A DNA stretch of 39,325 nt, from positions 1 to 39,325 of the forward strand of contig SCVR01000015.1 in the NCBI GenBank assembly GCA_004296805.1, read 5' to 3'. Origin of the DNA: Dehalococcoidia bacterium (GTDB lineage Bacteria; Chloroflexota; Dehalococcoidia; UBA2979). Both the position numbers and the translations under genes were made by a program. Position 1 is the stretch's first letter. Each line of letters opens with the position of its first letter. The notes beneath the pieces are model-generated. The model did no database searches. It saw only the letters and a list, made by a program, of their open reading frames with translations, and was not told the DNA's origin. Below, in pieces: positions 1-6,658 of the stretch.

Positions 1-13
1 GCTCTTCCGATCT
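1..13. other. Illumina adapter remnant
   Basis: The first 13 bases, GCTCTTCCGATCT, match the 3' end of the standard Illumina sequencing adapter. They are not phage DNA and should be trimmed. Genuine sequence begins at about position 14. Confidence 0.93.
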
Positions 14-327
14 GTCAGGCGCTGTGTGGATCCTGAGGTACTTCTGGCGCGGCGGCTGTGCTCGCACCCGTCGCAGCACTCACCGCGGCGCCGAGCCTGT
101 CGTGCCGCGCACGCCTCGTACGCCACCCCGCAGGTCCGGCACGGGACATGCAGAAGCCGCGGCCGGCACCGCGGGCACGGGATCGGCCTGCCGTCCTCGT
201 CCTCGCCGAGCCAGCCGCGGTCGCACTCCTCCTCGTGCCGGCGCAGCTCGAGGACCTCGGCCTCAGCGCGCGCGGCCTCGATCTCGCGCTGCTCGGCGGC
301 GTCGGCGCTGTCGGTCACGGGGATCAT
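14..327 (-). CDS. Cys-rich zinc-ribbon protein, 3' end truncated by the contig edge
   Basis: An open leftward frame starts at ATG 327 (or GTG 330) and reaches the contig edge without a stop, so the protein is partial at its C-terminus (about 104 residues visible). The N-terminal third is an acidic helical stretch. The middle holds paired Cys motifs, CPRC and CRTC, then a CCDGC cluster, which suggests a zinc ribbon. The ATG overlaps the stop of the upstream 90-residue gene (TGATG), which supports coupled translation. The function is not recognised. The last residues near the adapter may not be authentic, and the tail lies in a repeat shared with 595-628. Confidence 0.55.
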
Positions 328-599
328 CACGACGCCTCGCTGTGCACGGGGTGGTGCGCGGGCAGGTTGCAGCAGTCGTCTGCCAGGGCGTGGGCGTCGA
401 TCTTCAGCGGCGGCCCCTTCCTGCGGGGGGCGCGCTTAGTACTTGTAGTACTGGGTCCGTGTGGCGCACTAGCTTTGTCGCTCTCACGCACTACCCCTAG
501 TCCGTGTGACGGACTAGGTAGTCCGTGTGACGCACTAGCCCGGGACGTTCGGTAGCCCTGGGGAATGACGGTCACGTACTCCGTCGCCTCGTTACTCAC
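327..599 (-). CDS. Hypothetical 90-residue protein carrying a palindromic repeat array
   Basis: The frame runs from GTG 599 to TGA 327 and its stop overlaps the next start (TGATG). The middle of the protein contains a duplicated SHGL-type peptide encoded by the palindromic DNA repeats at 456-538. The C-terminal part (PPLKIDAHALADD region) looks like ordinary coding sequence. A weak AGGA lies upstream of the GTG. The family is not recognised. The repeat array may be a DNA-level element that happens to be read through, so a shorter gene or no gene at all remains possible. Confidence 0.5.
   Translation of the reverse strand: MSNEATEYVTVIPQGYRTSRASASHGLPSPSHGLGVVRESDKASAPHGPSTTSTKRAPRRKGPPLKIDAHALADDCCNLPAHHPVHSEAS
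456..538. repeat. Array of imperfect palindromes, about 21-22 bp period
   Basis: Three clear copies of a TCCGTGTGRCGSACTAG core begin at 456, 501 and 522, and a degraded copy lies near 478, giving a period of about 21-23 bp. The copy at 497-517 is a perfect inverted repeat with arms CTAGTCCGT and ACGGACTAG around GTG. The copy at 519-538 differs by one base in one arm. The period equals about two helical turns, which suits cooperative protein binding (operator, partition-type site or iteron). The function is inferred only from the layout. Confidence 0.65.
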
Positions 600-630
600 G
601 CGCTGCTCGGTTCCTGAGGTAGTTCTGGGG

Positions 631-921
631 TCACCACTCCGTCATCGGCGTCGGCTCGGGGTCGCCCGACGCGTCGGGGTGTGCCCCCCCTTGGTTGCAT
701 CGAGTGTGTGCCGGCCCCAGGTACCTCTGCCTCGTCGGGTCGGTCGGGTCGTGGTCGAGCTGCCAGCCGTCCCCGAACTGGGAGCGGTCCGGGATGATCG
801 GCTGTCGACAGCGCGCGCATCGGACCTTGCCGGTCGCGACCTTCGGCTTCCACTCCTCTCTCAGCTTCTGATGGGCGTGGCCGTACCCGGCTGCCGTGGT
901 CCTGCCCCCCTCCCCGCTCAC
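631..921 (-). CDS. HNH endonuclease
   Basis: This is a small HNH nuclease of about 96 residues. The zinc-binding CARC pair is followed by the WQLDHDPTD motif, which supplies the catalytic HNH histidine, and by a distal AHTRCNQ Asn/Cys element. A longer frame exists upstream, but GTG 921 overlaps the stop of the preceding gene (GTGA), the rule throughout this operon, and leaves a protein of the family's usual size. In actinophages such HNH genes usually sit just upstream of the terminase and can assist packaging. Here the next genes are small and the terminase block lies at the other contig end, so the packaging role is an inference. Confidence 0.85.
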   Translation of the reverse strand: MSGEGGRTTAAGYGHAHQKLREEWKPKVATGKVRCARCRQPIIPDRSQFGDGWQLDHDPTDPTRQRYLGPAHTRCNQGGAHPDASGDPEPTPMTEW

Positions 922-1292
922 CGCTGCACCTCGCCGCGCACCGTGATGGCATGGACCAGGACTCGCCTCGCCTCGCTCGCCAGCCACTCGCTGCCGAGGC
1001 CAGCCGCTGCGTGTAGCTCGTCGAGTTCAGACAGGGTGTGGCCGCTCAGGGTGAACGGGCTCGGAGACACCACCCCCACCTCGGTGGACCGAACGTCGCC
1101 GTAGCGCCGCACGATGTCAGCCAGGGCGCACTCGTCGGCGGCGTCAAAGTGGTGCCCGCCGATCCCCCGCTTGGCGAGGCAACCGTGGTGGTTGCGGACG
1201 TGATCCCGAATCCCGAACAGCGCCAACGCCAGCGGGTCGATTGGGTCGTCCGGTCGCGCATCGTGCCGTCCGTCGAACTCCTGCTCGCTCAT
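918..1292 (-). CDS. Hypothetical 124-residue protein
   Basis: It starts at ATG 1292, which overlaps the end of the preceding HNH gene, and its stop overlaps the GTG of the next HNH gene (GTGA). The protein is acidic and mostly helical, with several His residues in the first half (RNHHG and GGHHFD) and no recognised domain. It is flanked on both sides by HNH nuclease genes and is co-translated with them. The function is unknown. Confidence 0.75.
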   Translation of the reverse strand: MSEQEFDGRHDARPDDPIDPLALALFGIRDHVRNHHGCLAKRGIGGHHFDAADECALADIVRRYGDVRSTEVGVVSPSPFTLSGHTLSELDELHAAAGLGSEWLASEARRVLVHAITVRGEVQR

Positions 1293-1804
1293 CCCTCATC
1301 GCTCCCATCCACCGCACCCGTGGCCGTCGCCTCGAAGTGACCGTCGCGGGTGAGGAGCACCGGCCGGTCAGCGAACCACCACACCCACACCGGCACCCCG
1401 CCCGGGTCGATGCCCTGGTGCACCAGCCACCCGTACGCGTACGCCGTGGTCCGCTCCCGCTCCACCCGGCCATGGCAGCCCGTGACCCCCGACCCGCACA
1501 GGAGCAGGAGGTTCGCGGCGGTGTTCGCTGCCGGGTCGCTGGTCCCTCCCGCGCCGCGGGGTCGGCGGTGGTGGAACGAGTGGGGCTCGACCCAGCGGGC
1601 GCCGTTGTGCAGGGCCAGGCCGCAGACCTCGCAGCAGTAGCCCGCCCGGTCGGCGACCTGTTGCTTGGTCCTGGTCGAGGGGCCCGTGCCTCGTCGGCCA
1701 CCCGCGGCGGTGAGCGTCTTCGCTCGGAGCTCCCGCTTCCGGCGGGGCATGGGGGTGCGGCGCAGCTGGGTGCGTCGGGCGAGGGCTGTGCGGCGCAGGG
1801 TCAT
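1289..1804 (-). CDS. HNH endonuclease (second copy type)
   Basis: The 171-residue protein has a very basic N-terminus (residues 1-50, Arg-rich, likely DNA-binding) followed by an HNH core. The core has a CEVCG zinc pair at about residue 58, the SFHHRRPRG motif with the general-base His, an AANLLLLCG helix and a terminal CHG. It resembles the phage HNH proteins with a CHG-type C-terminal zinc site and differs clearly from the HNH protein at 631-921. ATG 1804 overlaps the stop of the zinc-ribbon gene upstream. A role in homing, packaging or recombination cannot be separated from sequence. Confidence 0.87.
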   Translation of the reverse strand: MTLRRTALARRTQLRRTPMPRRKRELRAKTLTAAGGRRGTGPSTRTKQQVADRAGYCCEVCGLALHNGARWVEPHSFHHRRPRGAGGTSDPAANTAANLLLLCGSGVTGCHGRVERERTTAYAYGWLVHQGIDPGGVPVWVWWFADRPVLLTRDGHFEATATGAVDGSDEG

Positions 1805-2142
1805 CGGGTTGTGGTCTTCCTGCGGCGGCGTGCCGCGTCGAGGTCGATGACACCCGGGGCGTCAGGCCCCGGCGGTGGCGGTGTGCAGGTCGCGGCGTGC
1901 GGCATCGCCCGGAACTCGGTGGTCCTGTCGTGGGTCTCGTCCTTGCACAACACCCGGGCCACGAGCTGGCGAGACGACGGGAGGACGCGGGCCGCGACGT
2001 TGCCGGCCGGGTTCTCGACCGGGTCCAGGGGCATGGACTTCCCGCCGCGGCCGGACTCCGTGGCCACCGTCCTGGCCCACACCATCGTCGACCCGCACCT
2101 GGTGCACGTCGACGTGCGGCCGGGGATCGTGCGCTCAGGCAT
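1801..2142 (-). CDS. Zinc-ribbon protein, actinophage type
   Basis: The N-terminus has a CTRCGSTMVWART element followed by KSMPLDPVENP, a layout common in small actinophage proteins of unknown function. A further Cys/His pair lies in the middle, and the tail is basic (RRRRK). A related ribbon (CGVKIVWAKRA, then LPLEVA) occurs in the gene at 10267-10596, so the two are probably domain paralogues. It is the first gene of the leftward run that begins at the 2143-2219 intergenic region. Nucleic-acid binding is a reasonable inference, but no activity is known. Confidence 0.8.
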   Translation of the reverse strand: MPERTIPGRTSTCTRCGSTMVWARTVATESGRGGKSMPLDPVENPAGNVAARVLPSSRQLVARVLCKDETHDRTTEFRAMPHAATCTPPPPGPDAPGVIDLDAARRRRKTTTR

Positions 2143-2171
2143 CGCTGCCCTGCGATCCGGGCCGAAAGACT

Positions 2172-2219
2172 AGGTCTAGACCTCTTGCGTAACGTACCGA
2201 GACTCGGTACGTTATTCCC
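2172..2219 (+). promoter_or_regulatory. Rightward promoter with a 25-bp palindromic operator; leaderless start
   Basis: A perfect inverted repeat lies at 2190-2214, with arms TAACGTACCGAG and CTCGGTACGTTA around a central A. A candidate -35 (TTGCGT, 2185-2190) and -10 (TACGTT, 2208-2213) are separated by exactly 17 bp, so the palindrome nearly fills the spacer and covers the -10. The ATG of the next gene lies 6 bp after the -10 and no Shine-Dalgarno sequence is present, which predicts a leaderless mRNA. A second palindrome, AGGTCTAGACCT, lies at 2172-2183. The region also separates this gene from the divergent leftward gene at 2142. Confidence 0.72.
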
Positions 2220-2468
2220 ATGAACACGACGACCAGCCAGAACGCCGCCCACCGCAACGACCTCGCCTGGATCAAGTCCCAGGGCAAGTCCTTCACTGTC
2301 AACGGCGAGGGGTACATCTCGGAGTACGTCAACCCGTGGAACGGGATGGCGATCCGCAAGTCCTGGCGCATGACCGGCCGCGACTGGTTCATCTTCGACG
2401 CCGCCGGCAACATCGTCGGCCGCTCGCACTCGCTGACTTGGGCCAAGCTCGACGCGGCGGCGGCCTGA
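2220..2468 (+). CDS. Hypothetical 82-residue protein under palindromic operator control
   Basis: This is one of only two rightward genes in the left 14 kb. The protein has a mixed alpha/beta character with an aromatic-rich middle (GYISEYVNPW, DWFIFD) and an alternating pattern that suggests a small beta-sheet domain. No family is recognised. ATG 2220 is placed 6 bp behind a probable -10, so it is likely translated from a leaderless transcript. Its stop directly abuts the GTG of the HTH gene. The pair looks like an autoregulated cassette. Confidence 0.75.
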   Translation: MNTTTSQNAAHRNDLAWIKSQGKSFTVNGEGYISEYVNPWNGMAIRKSWRMTGRDWFIFDAAGNIVGRSHSLTWAKLDAAAA

Positions 2469-2663
2469 GTGCCCCGCCCTCGGGGTGAGGTGCCCGCCGA
2501 GCAGCTACGGGAGCTCCGGCGGGCACGCACGGCCTCCGACCGGGCGCAGGCCCGGCTGCGGGAAGCTGTGGTGGCCGCCATCGAGGCCGGCGGGTCGTAC
2601 ACCGCCGTCGCAGAGGCCGCGGGACTCGCGAAGTCCACAGTGCAGCTCTGGGCCAAGGACTGA
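2469..2663 (+). CDS. Small helix-turn-helix protein
   Basis: The 64-residue protein starts at GTG 2469, immediately after the stop of the upstream gene. A basic N-terminal helix (ELRRARTASDRAQARLREA) is followed by an HTH: the GSYTAVAEAAGLAKSTVQLWA segment has the A-xx-AG-L-SxSTV pattern of resolvase/Hin-type or homeodomain-like HTHs. It ends right after the recognition helix, so it lacks any effector domain. It is the natural candidate to bind the palindrome at 2190-2214 and control its own promoter, but that is inference. Confidence 0.75.
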   Translation: MPRPRGEVPAEQLRELRRARTASDRAQARLREAVVAAIEAGGSYTAVAEAAGLAKSTVQLWAKD

Positions 2664-2667
2664 TCCA

Positions 2668-3000
2668 TCACTGATGCCTCCCTCGGTTCGGGCAGGCGTT
2701 CTCAACGGCGGCGAGACAGTCGGGGCAGCGGCGCTTGCTTTCGCCCGTTCCGCGCTCACAGGTGTGGAACCGGTAGCCAGACAGGATGATGTCCGCCCCC
2801 GCGTTACGCCGCCCGAGCGTGCCTGTATAGGTCGCGCCACAGTCTCGGCATTGGAGAACCACCGGGTCCCAGCCAACAATCCCGTCGACCTTGCCCGGCA
2901 GGGTCGGCAGTTGGACGGGGCGCCGCTCGGGGCACTCGTCGCAGTAGTAGCCGCGGCCCTCGTCATCGCTGACGATGCAGACGTTCAGGCAGGCGCTCAT
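2668..3000 (-). CDS. Cys-rich zinc-binding hypothetical protein
   Basis: The start is set at ATG 3000 because it overlaps the upstream stop (ATGA), although the frame is open for another 21 codons. The protein has about 110 residues and several zinc-knuckle pairs: CDEC near residue 20, CRDC in the middle (followed by GATYTG), then CERG and CPDC with a distal C. These could form two treble-clef or ribbon domains. It ends 5 bp from the convergent HTH gene and no terminator is evident between them. The function is unknown. Confidence 0.75.
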   Translation of the reverse strand: MSACLNVCIVSDDEGRGYYCDECPERRPVQLPTLPGKVDGIVGWDPVVLQCRDCGATYTGTLGRRNAGADIILSGYRFHTCERGTGESKRRCPDCLAAVENACPNRGRHQ

Positions 3001-3428
3001 CCGGCCACCTCCGTCCCGCAGATCACGCACTCGCGGGTGTCGGACTCGGGCCGGTCGAGCCATTCGTGGGCGCAGTGCCAGCCGCCGTCGTCCTCCTGCA
3101 TCCGTTCCTGCCAGTCCGTCGGCCAGCCGTGGCGGTCACGGCGAGCGAGACACGCGGGGCAGGCGACTGCCGGATCGGTGCATGTGCAGACCTGCTCGAT
3201 CATGCGGAGCACGCGGCAGTCGCAGAGGTCGCCAGGGAGGTCATCCGGGACGCCGGTGTTCTGGTAGCAGCGCGGGTGATGCTCGTGCCACGCGCGTGGC
3301 TGGCCGCAGTACGTCGCGTCCGTGCCGTCCGAGCGGTGCGTGCACTCATCGTCGTCGGGGTGCCCCGCGACGGGTCGGAACTCGACCTGCGCATTCTCGG
3401 GCGTGTGCTGCGGTTCCTGGTCACTCAT
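2997..3428 (-). CDS. Cys/His-rich hypothetical protein
   Basis: It starts at ATG 3428, which overlaps the upstream stop by 8 bp (ATGAGTGA) and is preceded by GGAG. The protein has about 143 residues. After an acidic N-terminus it contains scattered Cys/His motifs (CTHRSDGTDATYCGQ, CDCR, CTCTD, CPACLARR, and CVICG at the end), consistent with several structural zincs. It is coupled to the Cys-rich genes on both sides. No enzymatic motif is seen. Confidence 0.72.
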   Translation of the reverse strand: MSDQEPQHTPENAQVEFRPVAGHPDDDECTHRSDGTDATYCGQPRAWHEHHPRCYQNTGVPDDLPGDLCDCRVLRMIEQVCTCTDPAVACPACLARRDRHGWPTDWQERMQEDDGGWHCAHEWLDRPESDTRECVICGTEVAG

Positions 3429-3558
3429 CGGCTGCTCCTGTGTCGTGCCGGTCGGGCACACCCGACGTGGACTCGAACACGCACCCCGGGACGTGGCCGT
3501 CCTCGAGGGTGCAGGCCAGGCCGTCCTGGTCGAACAGGCGACCCGGGCAGGGCGTCAC
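3421..3558 (-). CDS. Small hypothetical protein (45 residues)
   Basis: Several upstream starts are open, but GTG 3558 gives a GTGA overlap with the preceding stop, matching the operon style. The product is short and has two Cys residues (TPCPGR and LACTLEDGHVPGCVF). That pattern resembles small CxxxxGHxPGC zinc-knuckle proteins found in actinophages. The function is unknown. Confidence 0.6.
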   Translation of the reverse strand: MTPCPGRLFDQDGLACTLEDGHVPGCVFESTSGVPDRHDTGAADE

Positions 3559-3770
3559 GACGTCCCCCTCGACGCGAACGCCAACAGGTCGGTGATCGCG
3601 TCCCAGGTGGACTCGACGAGCAGCCGGCACCACACCCCGGCCTCGTCGTAGGACATCGACCCGGCCGCCACGTCAGCGCGTACCGAGCGGAGCTCGCGGT
3701 CGAGTTGGTAGAGGCGGCGGTTGATGTGGCCCCGGGCGTGCTGCTCGCGGGTCGTGGCTGCCTCGATCAT
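3555..3770 (-). CDS. Hypothetical helical protein (71 residues)
   Basis: The start is set at ATG 3770, overlapping the stop of the replication-like gene (ATGA). The protein is almost entirely helical and charged (HARGHINRRLYQLDRELRS region), with a C-terminal amphipathic helix. It sits directly downstream of the replisome-organiser-like gene and may be a partner of it, but this is positional inference only. Confidence 0.68.
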   Translation of the reverse strand: MIEAATTREQHARGHINRRLYQLDRELRSVRADVAAGSMSYDEAGVWCRLLVESTWDAITDLLAFASRGTS

Positions 3771-4513
3771 CGGATACCTCCAGCGAGACGGTCGGCGGCG
3801 CACTGGGCGCAGTGCCGGGTGGTGCCTGAGTGGCCGGGCTCGGGGCAGGGGTCGGGTTTCACGGCTGCGAGGTCGCCCGGGCGTCGGAGCTGTTGCCAGC
3901 CGCCGAGCCACGCCTGGGCGGTCGCGGGAGGCCGGTCGGGCTGGTACTGCGCCAGGGCGGACTTCACGAGGGGCCCGTCGCCGTGGATCGCGATCAGGGC
4001 CTCGATGTCGGCGACCTGGTCGGGGTCGAGGAGGTCCCAGCGGACGTGGAGCCTGTGGGCCTCGAGGGCGGCTCGGAGGATCTCGACCGACGCCGGCAGC
4101 GCCGCCGCGGCTGCTGCAGCAGCCTTCTCCTCTGCCTCTTCTCTTCTCTCTTCCGTGACATCCGTGTTAGTAACGGCGTTACTCCCTCCGTTACGTCGGG
4201 CCCGGTAGGCCGTCTGCCGGGCCCGACCGGCCTCACGCTGCGCCTCGAGCTGCTCCCGGGTCACCTGGTCCCAGTCGACGAACTGCCAGCCGCCATCGAC
4301 GACCGTCCACAGCCCCTCACGGACCAGCGCACGTGCCCGGGCCGTCCCCCGCAGCGGCGTCAGCCTGGGGAGGAGCTCGCGGGGCACGAACCCGCCGTTC
4401 TCCTCCGCACCGCAGTACGCCTTGGCGCGGACCCACAGCACCTCGGCCGCCTCGCCGGCGCGGACGATGGCGACGTCGAGCCAATAGTTGGTCCTGAGCT
4501 TCACCCAGTCCAC
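3767..4513 (-). CDS. Putative replication initiator / replisome organiser
   Basis: The 248-residue protein starts at GTG 4513 with AGGAG upstream. The N-terminal about 100 residues (WVKLRTNYW, then AKAYCGAEENGGFVPRELL and a DGGWQFVDWDQ segment) match the layout of phage replisome-organiser N-domains, a winged helix followed by a linker with ARRNGG. An acidic, Ala-rich linker at about residues 120-140 precedes a helical C-domain with the DGPLVKSALAQY and WLGGWQQL motifs. A Cys/His cluster ends the protein (CPEPGH and HCAQC), an unusual addition. No polymerase or helicase is encoded nearby, so it likely recruits host replication proteins. The assignment rests on layout and is moderately secure. 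Confidence 0.6.
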   Translation of the reverse strand: MDWVKLRTNYWLDVAIVRAGEAAEVLWVRAKAYCGAEENGGFVPRELLPRLTPLRGTARARALVREGLWTVVDGGWQFVDWDQVTREQLEAQREAGRARQTAYRARRNGGSNAVTNTDVTEERREEAEEKAAAAAAAALPASVEILRAALEAHRLHVRWDLLDPDQVADIEALIAIHGDGPLVKSALAQYQPDRPPATAQAWLGGWQQLRRPGDLAAVKPDPCPEPGHSGTTRHCAQCAADRLAGGIR

Positions 4514-4792
4514 TCAGGTGCTCCTGTCTCGGAGGCCGATCCACCGGAACAGCGGGATCGACCGGGTCTCGAACGGCCGAGGCTCCGGGGCCGGCCATGG
4601 AGGTGTTGGTTGACGGGGGCCCCACAGCATCCGGGACGCCACCGGTTGCGGGATGCCGTAGGCGATGAGGTCGCGGAGGTGGTCGACCTCGGGGTCGACG
4701 CACAGGCAGGTGGCCTTGGTGTCGGTGTGGGCGGTCGGGGCCAGCTGGTTCCGGACGGTCACGGCCGCCGGGGGACGGTTCACGAGGGTCAT
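4514..4792 (-). CDS. Hypothetical HTH-like protein (92 residues)
   Basis: ATG 4792 overlaps the previous stop (ATGA). The middle segment (HLRDLIAYGIPQPVASRMLWG) has the spacing of a helix-turn-helix, and the C-terminus is Pro/Arg-rich. It lies between a DNA-binding protein and the replisome-organiser-like gene, so a replication or regulatory role is plausible but unproven. Confidence 0.65.
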   Translation of the reverse strand: MTLVNRPPAAVTVRNQLAPTAHTDTKATCLCVDPEVDHLRDLIAYGIPQPVASRMLWGPRQPTPPWPAPEPRPFETRSIPLFRWIGLRDRST

Positions 4793-5472
4793 GCCGCCTC
4801 CCCGTCACTGAGGCGGTAGTACCGCTCGGGTTTCCACCCGGTGAGGCGGCCGAGCTCGGACAGGGAACGGCCGGCGAGGGCCCAGCGGCGGATCACCTCG
4901 GTGCGTTCGGCCGCGGTCGCTGGGAGGTGCCAGGAGCCTGCCAGGATCCGCTCGACGACCACGGGGTCCATGTCGTCGGCGGGTTCCTCGGTGTACGGCT
5001 GGCCGTCGGGGTCGTCGAGGTCCTCGTCGTCCCACGCCAACGGGGGCGGCCAGCCCTTCGCCCGCGCGTCCGCGGCGACCCGGGCCGCGGCCGGTGACGT
5101 GCACCAGGTCATCGACAGCTCGTCGTACAGCCGGGTGATCGCGTCGACCGTGGCCTGCTCGAGGGTGGCCCGGCCCATCACCTTCTGGACGAACGAACGC
5201 TCGCGGCCCATGCGGCGTGAGATCTCGCGGGAGGACCAGCCGAGACGTGCCAGGGCCCGGATCCGGCGCTGGCTACCGACCGACGGGACCAGTGGCCGCG
5301 GCTTGATGCGAGACCGCTTGTGTGCGCGGGCGTGGGCTGCTCGGCACCGTTCGCAGGAGCAGCCGGCGTTGTAGCCGGCGTCGGTGCCGTGTCGGCAGTC
5401 CCAGGAGCAGTAGCGGGCCTTCCCGACCACCCGGAACGGCTGTTGGCAGGTGCGGCACGGTCGGGTCGTCAT
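4789..5472 (-). CDS. Zinc-finger plus helix-turn-helix DNA-binding protein
   Basis: The start is set at ATG 5472 (ATGA overlap with the ASCH gene), although the frame continues upstream. Residues 1-50 hold a Cys array (CRTCQ, YCSWDC, CSCERC), likely one or two zinc sites. Residues 70-100 contain an HTH (RRIRALARLGWSSREISRRM), and residues 195-225 contain a second HTH-like segment (GRSLSELGRLTGWKPERYYR). Two HTHs with a zinc module suggest a sequence-specific regulator. It resembles HTH proteins common in actinophage early regions. Confidence 0.75.
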   Translation of the reverse strand: MTTRPCRTCQQPFRVVGKARYCSWDCRHGTDAGYNAGCSCERCRAAHARAHKRSRIKPRPLVPSVGSQRRIRALARLGWSSREISRRMGRERSFVQKVMGRATLEQATVDAITRLYDELSMTWCTSPAAARVAADARAKGWPPPLAWDDEDLDDPDGQPYTEEPADDMDPVVVERILAGSWHLPATAAERTEVIRRWALAGRSLSELGRLTGWKPERYYRLSDGEAA

Positions 5473-5942
5473 GCGAGCTCCCTGGAGATCGCGGCGAGGG
5501 TGAGGGCGTCGGTGATCGACCAGAGGCCGAGACGGCCGGGCAGGTAGATCGGGTGTGCCAGGACCCGGGGTTGGGTGAGCATCAAGTGGGCGGCGTCGGG
5601 CTGCGCCCACCTCGAGCAGTAGCCGTAGTCGTCGCGCGAGTTCGAGCACGCGTCGGCGGTGTGCACCGTGTGGACGGTGACGATCCCGATGACCGCGCCG
5701 AGCTGGGTGGCCGGGTCAGACCCCCCGAGGGCCGGAAGCGGGTGACCGGGGGCCAGTCGCTCGATCTCGCGCCACGCCTCCGGGCCGGCGGTCCTGGTCG
5801 AGGCGTGGATGAGCAGCGGCCCCGTGTGCGCGAACTGCTTGCGGGCCGCGTCCTGACCCTTGCGGTTGGCGCGGTTCTCGACGTCCTTCCCCAGGCGCAG
5901 GATCGCGTACGCCCAGGGCTGCCGAACAGACAACACCTTCAC
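5469..5942 (-). CDS. ASCH domain protein
   Basis: The N-terminus VLSVRQPWAYAILRLGKDVENR is the classic start of ASCH (ASC-1 homology, PUA-like beta-barrel) proteins, and the GPLLIHAS strand and a GVVTVHTVH-type barrel strand follow. ASCH proteins bind RNA or modified nucleotides, and phage members are often next to DNA-modification genes, as here. It begins at GTG 5942 (GTGA overlap with the methyltransferase). At about 157 residues it has the usual single-domain length. The substrate is unknown. Confidence 0.88.
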   Translation of the reverse strand: MKVLSVRQPWAYAILRLGKDVENRANRKGQDAARKQFAHTGPLLIHASTRTAGPEAWREIERLAPGHPLPALGGSDPATQLGAVIGIVTVHTVHTADACSNSRDDYGYCSRWAQPDAAHLMLTQPRVLAHPIYLPGRLGLWSITDALTLAAISRELA

Positions 5943-6658
5943 CGCGTGGCCTCCGGCTGTCCGGGCCTACTGCTCAGGTGCCAGATCCGCCCGAGCGGGG
6001 CCAGCGGGGCGACGTCGACGAGGTTCCAGCCGATGAGGCAGGACGGGTGTGACGCGGCCTCCTGGCGTCGGTTCTCGCGGAGGATGCCGAACTTCACGCG
6101 GCCCTTGATGAACACGACGTGCGAGGCGGTCTCGGTTGCCAGGTGGAACAGTCGCGTGTCGGTGTGCGAGGGCATGAGCAGGATGACCCGGGAGCCGTTC
6201 GCCGCGGCCTCGATGCACCGCTTGACCCACCGCTCACGCGCCTTGGAGTACGGCGGGTTGACGTAGATCGTCCCGGCATCCCAGGGCTGCTCAGCGCCGT
6301 CCGTCTCAGCGATGTAGAACCGTTCGGCGGCGGTCGGGTTGTCGGGCTCGGTGCAGGGGTCCAGTTCGATGCTGCCGAGCGCCTGGCGTACCGGCTCGAG
6401 CACGTAGGGCGGCGTCAACTGGCGCTGCCTCTCGTGGTCGTCGGCTCGGTAGCGCAGGTCGTTGTTGAAGCGGTGGCGAGCGATGGCCCCGGACTCCTCG
6501 CGCGCGGCCTTCACGGAACGCAGCAACGGCGATGAGTCCCACGCACGCTGAACCGTTCGGGCCCCAATCAGATCGAGGTGGCCGGGGTTGCAGCAGGGCA
6601 GCCCGTTGTGGGTGAAACAGGCGCAGCAGATGTGAGCCTTCTCGGCCTTGCCGCTCAT
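5939..6658 (-). CDS. DNA N6-adenine methyltransferase (phage Dam-like)
   Basis: The 239-residue protein has the IELDPCTEP motif (SAM-side) followed by IYVNPPYSKARERWVKR. Its NPPY tetrapeptide is the catalytic motif IV of N6-adenine methylases, and the order fits the small phage DNA N-6-adenine methyltransferase family. A strand motif (RVILLMPSHTDTRLF) and FIKGRVKFG are also typical. A Cys-rich N-terminus (residues 11-24, HICCACF, CCNPGH) is extra and may bind zinc. No cognate restriction gene is visible, so it probably protects against host restriction or affects gene control. Confidence 0.9.
   Translation of the reverse strand: MSGKAEKAHICCACFTHNGLPCCNPGHLDLIGARTVQRAWDSSPLLRSVKAAREESGAIARHRFNNDLRYRADDHERQRQLTPPYVLEPVRQALGSIELDPCTEPDNPTAAERFYIAETDGAEQPWDAGTIYVNPPYSKARERWVKRCIEAAANGSRVILLMPSHTDTRLFHLATETASHVVFIKGRVKFGILRENRRQEAASHPSCLIGWNLVDVAPLAPLGRIWHLSSRPGQPEATR

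Noticed and set aside
456-538. CRISPR array
   Set aside because: Copies are nearly adjacent and short; there are no spacers of regular length.
5939-6658. Restriction-modification system
   Set aside because: A methyltransferase alone is seen; the HNH genes are distant and of phage type, so no paired restriction enzyme can be supported.
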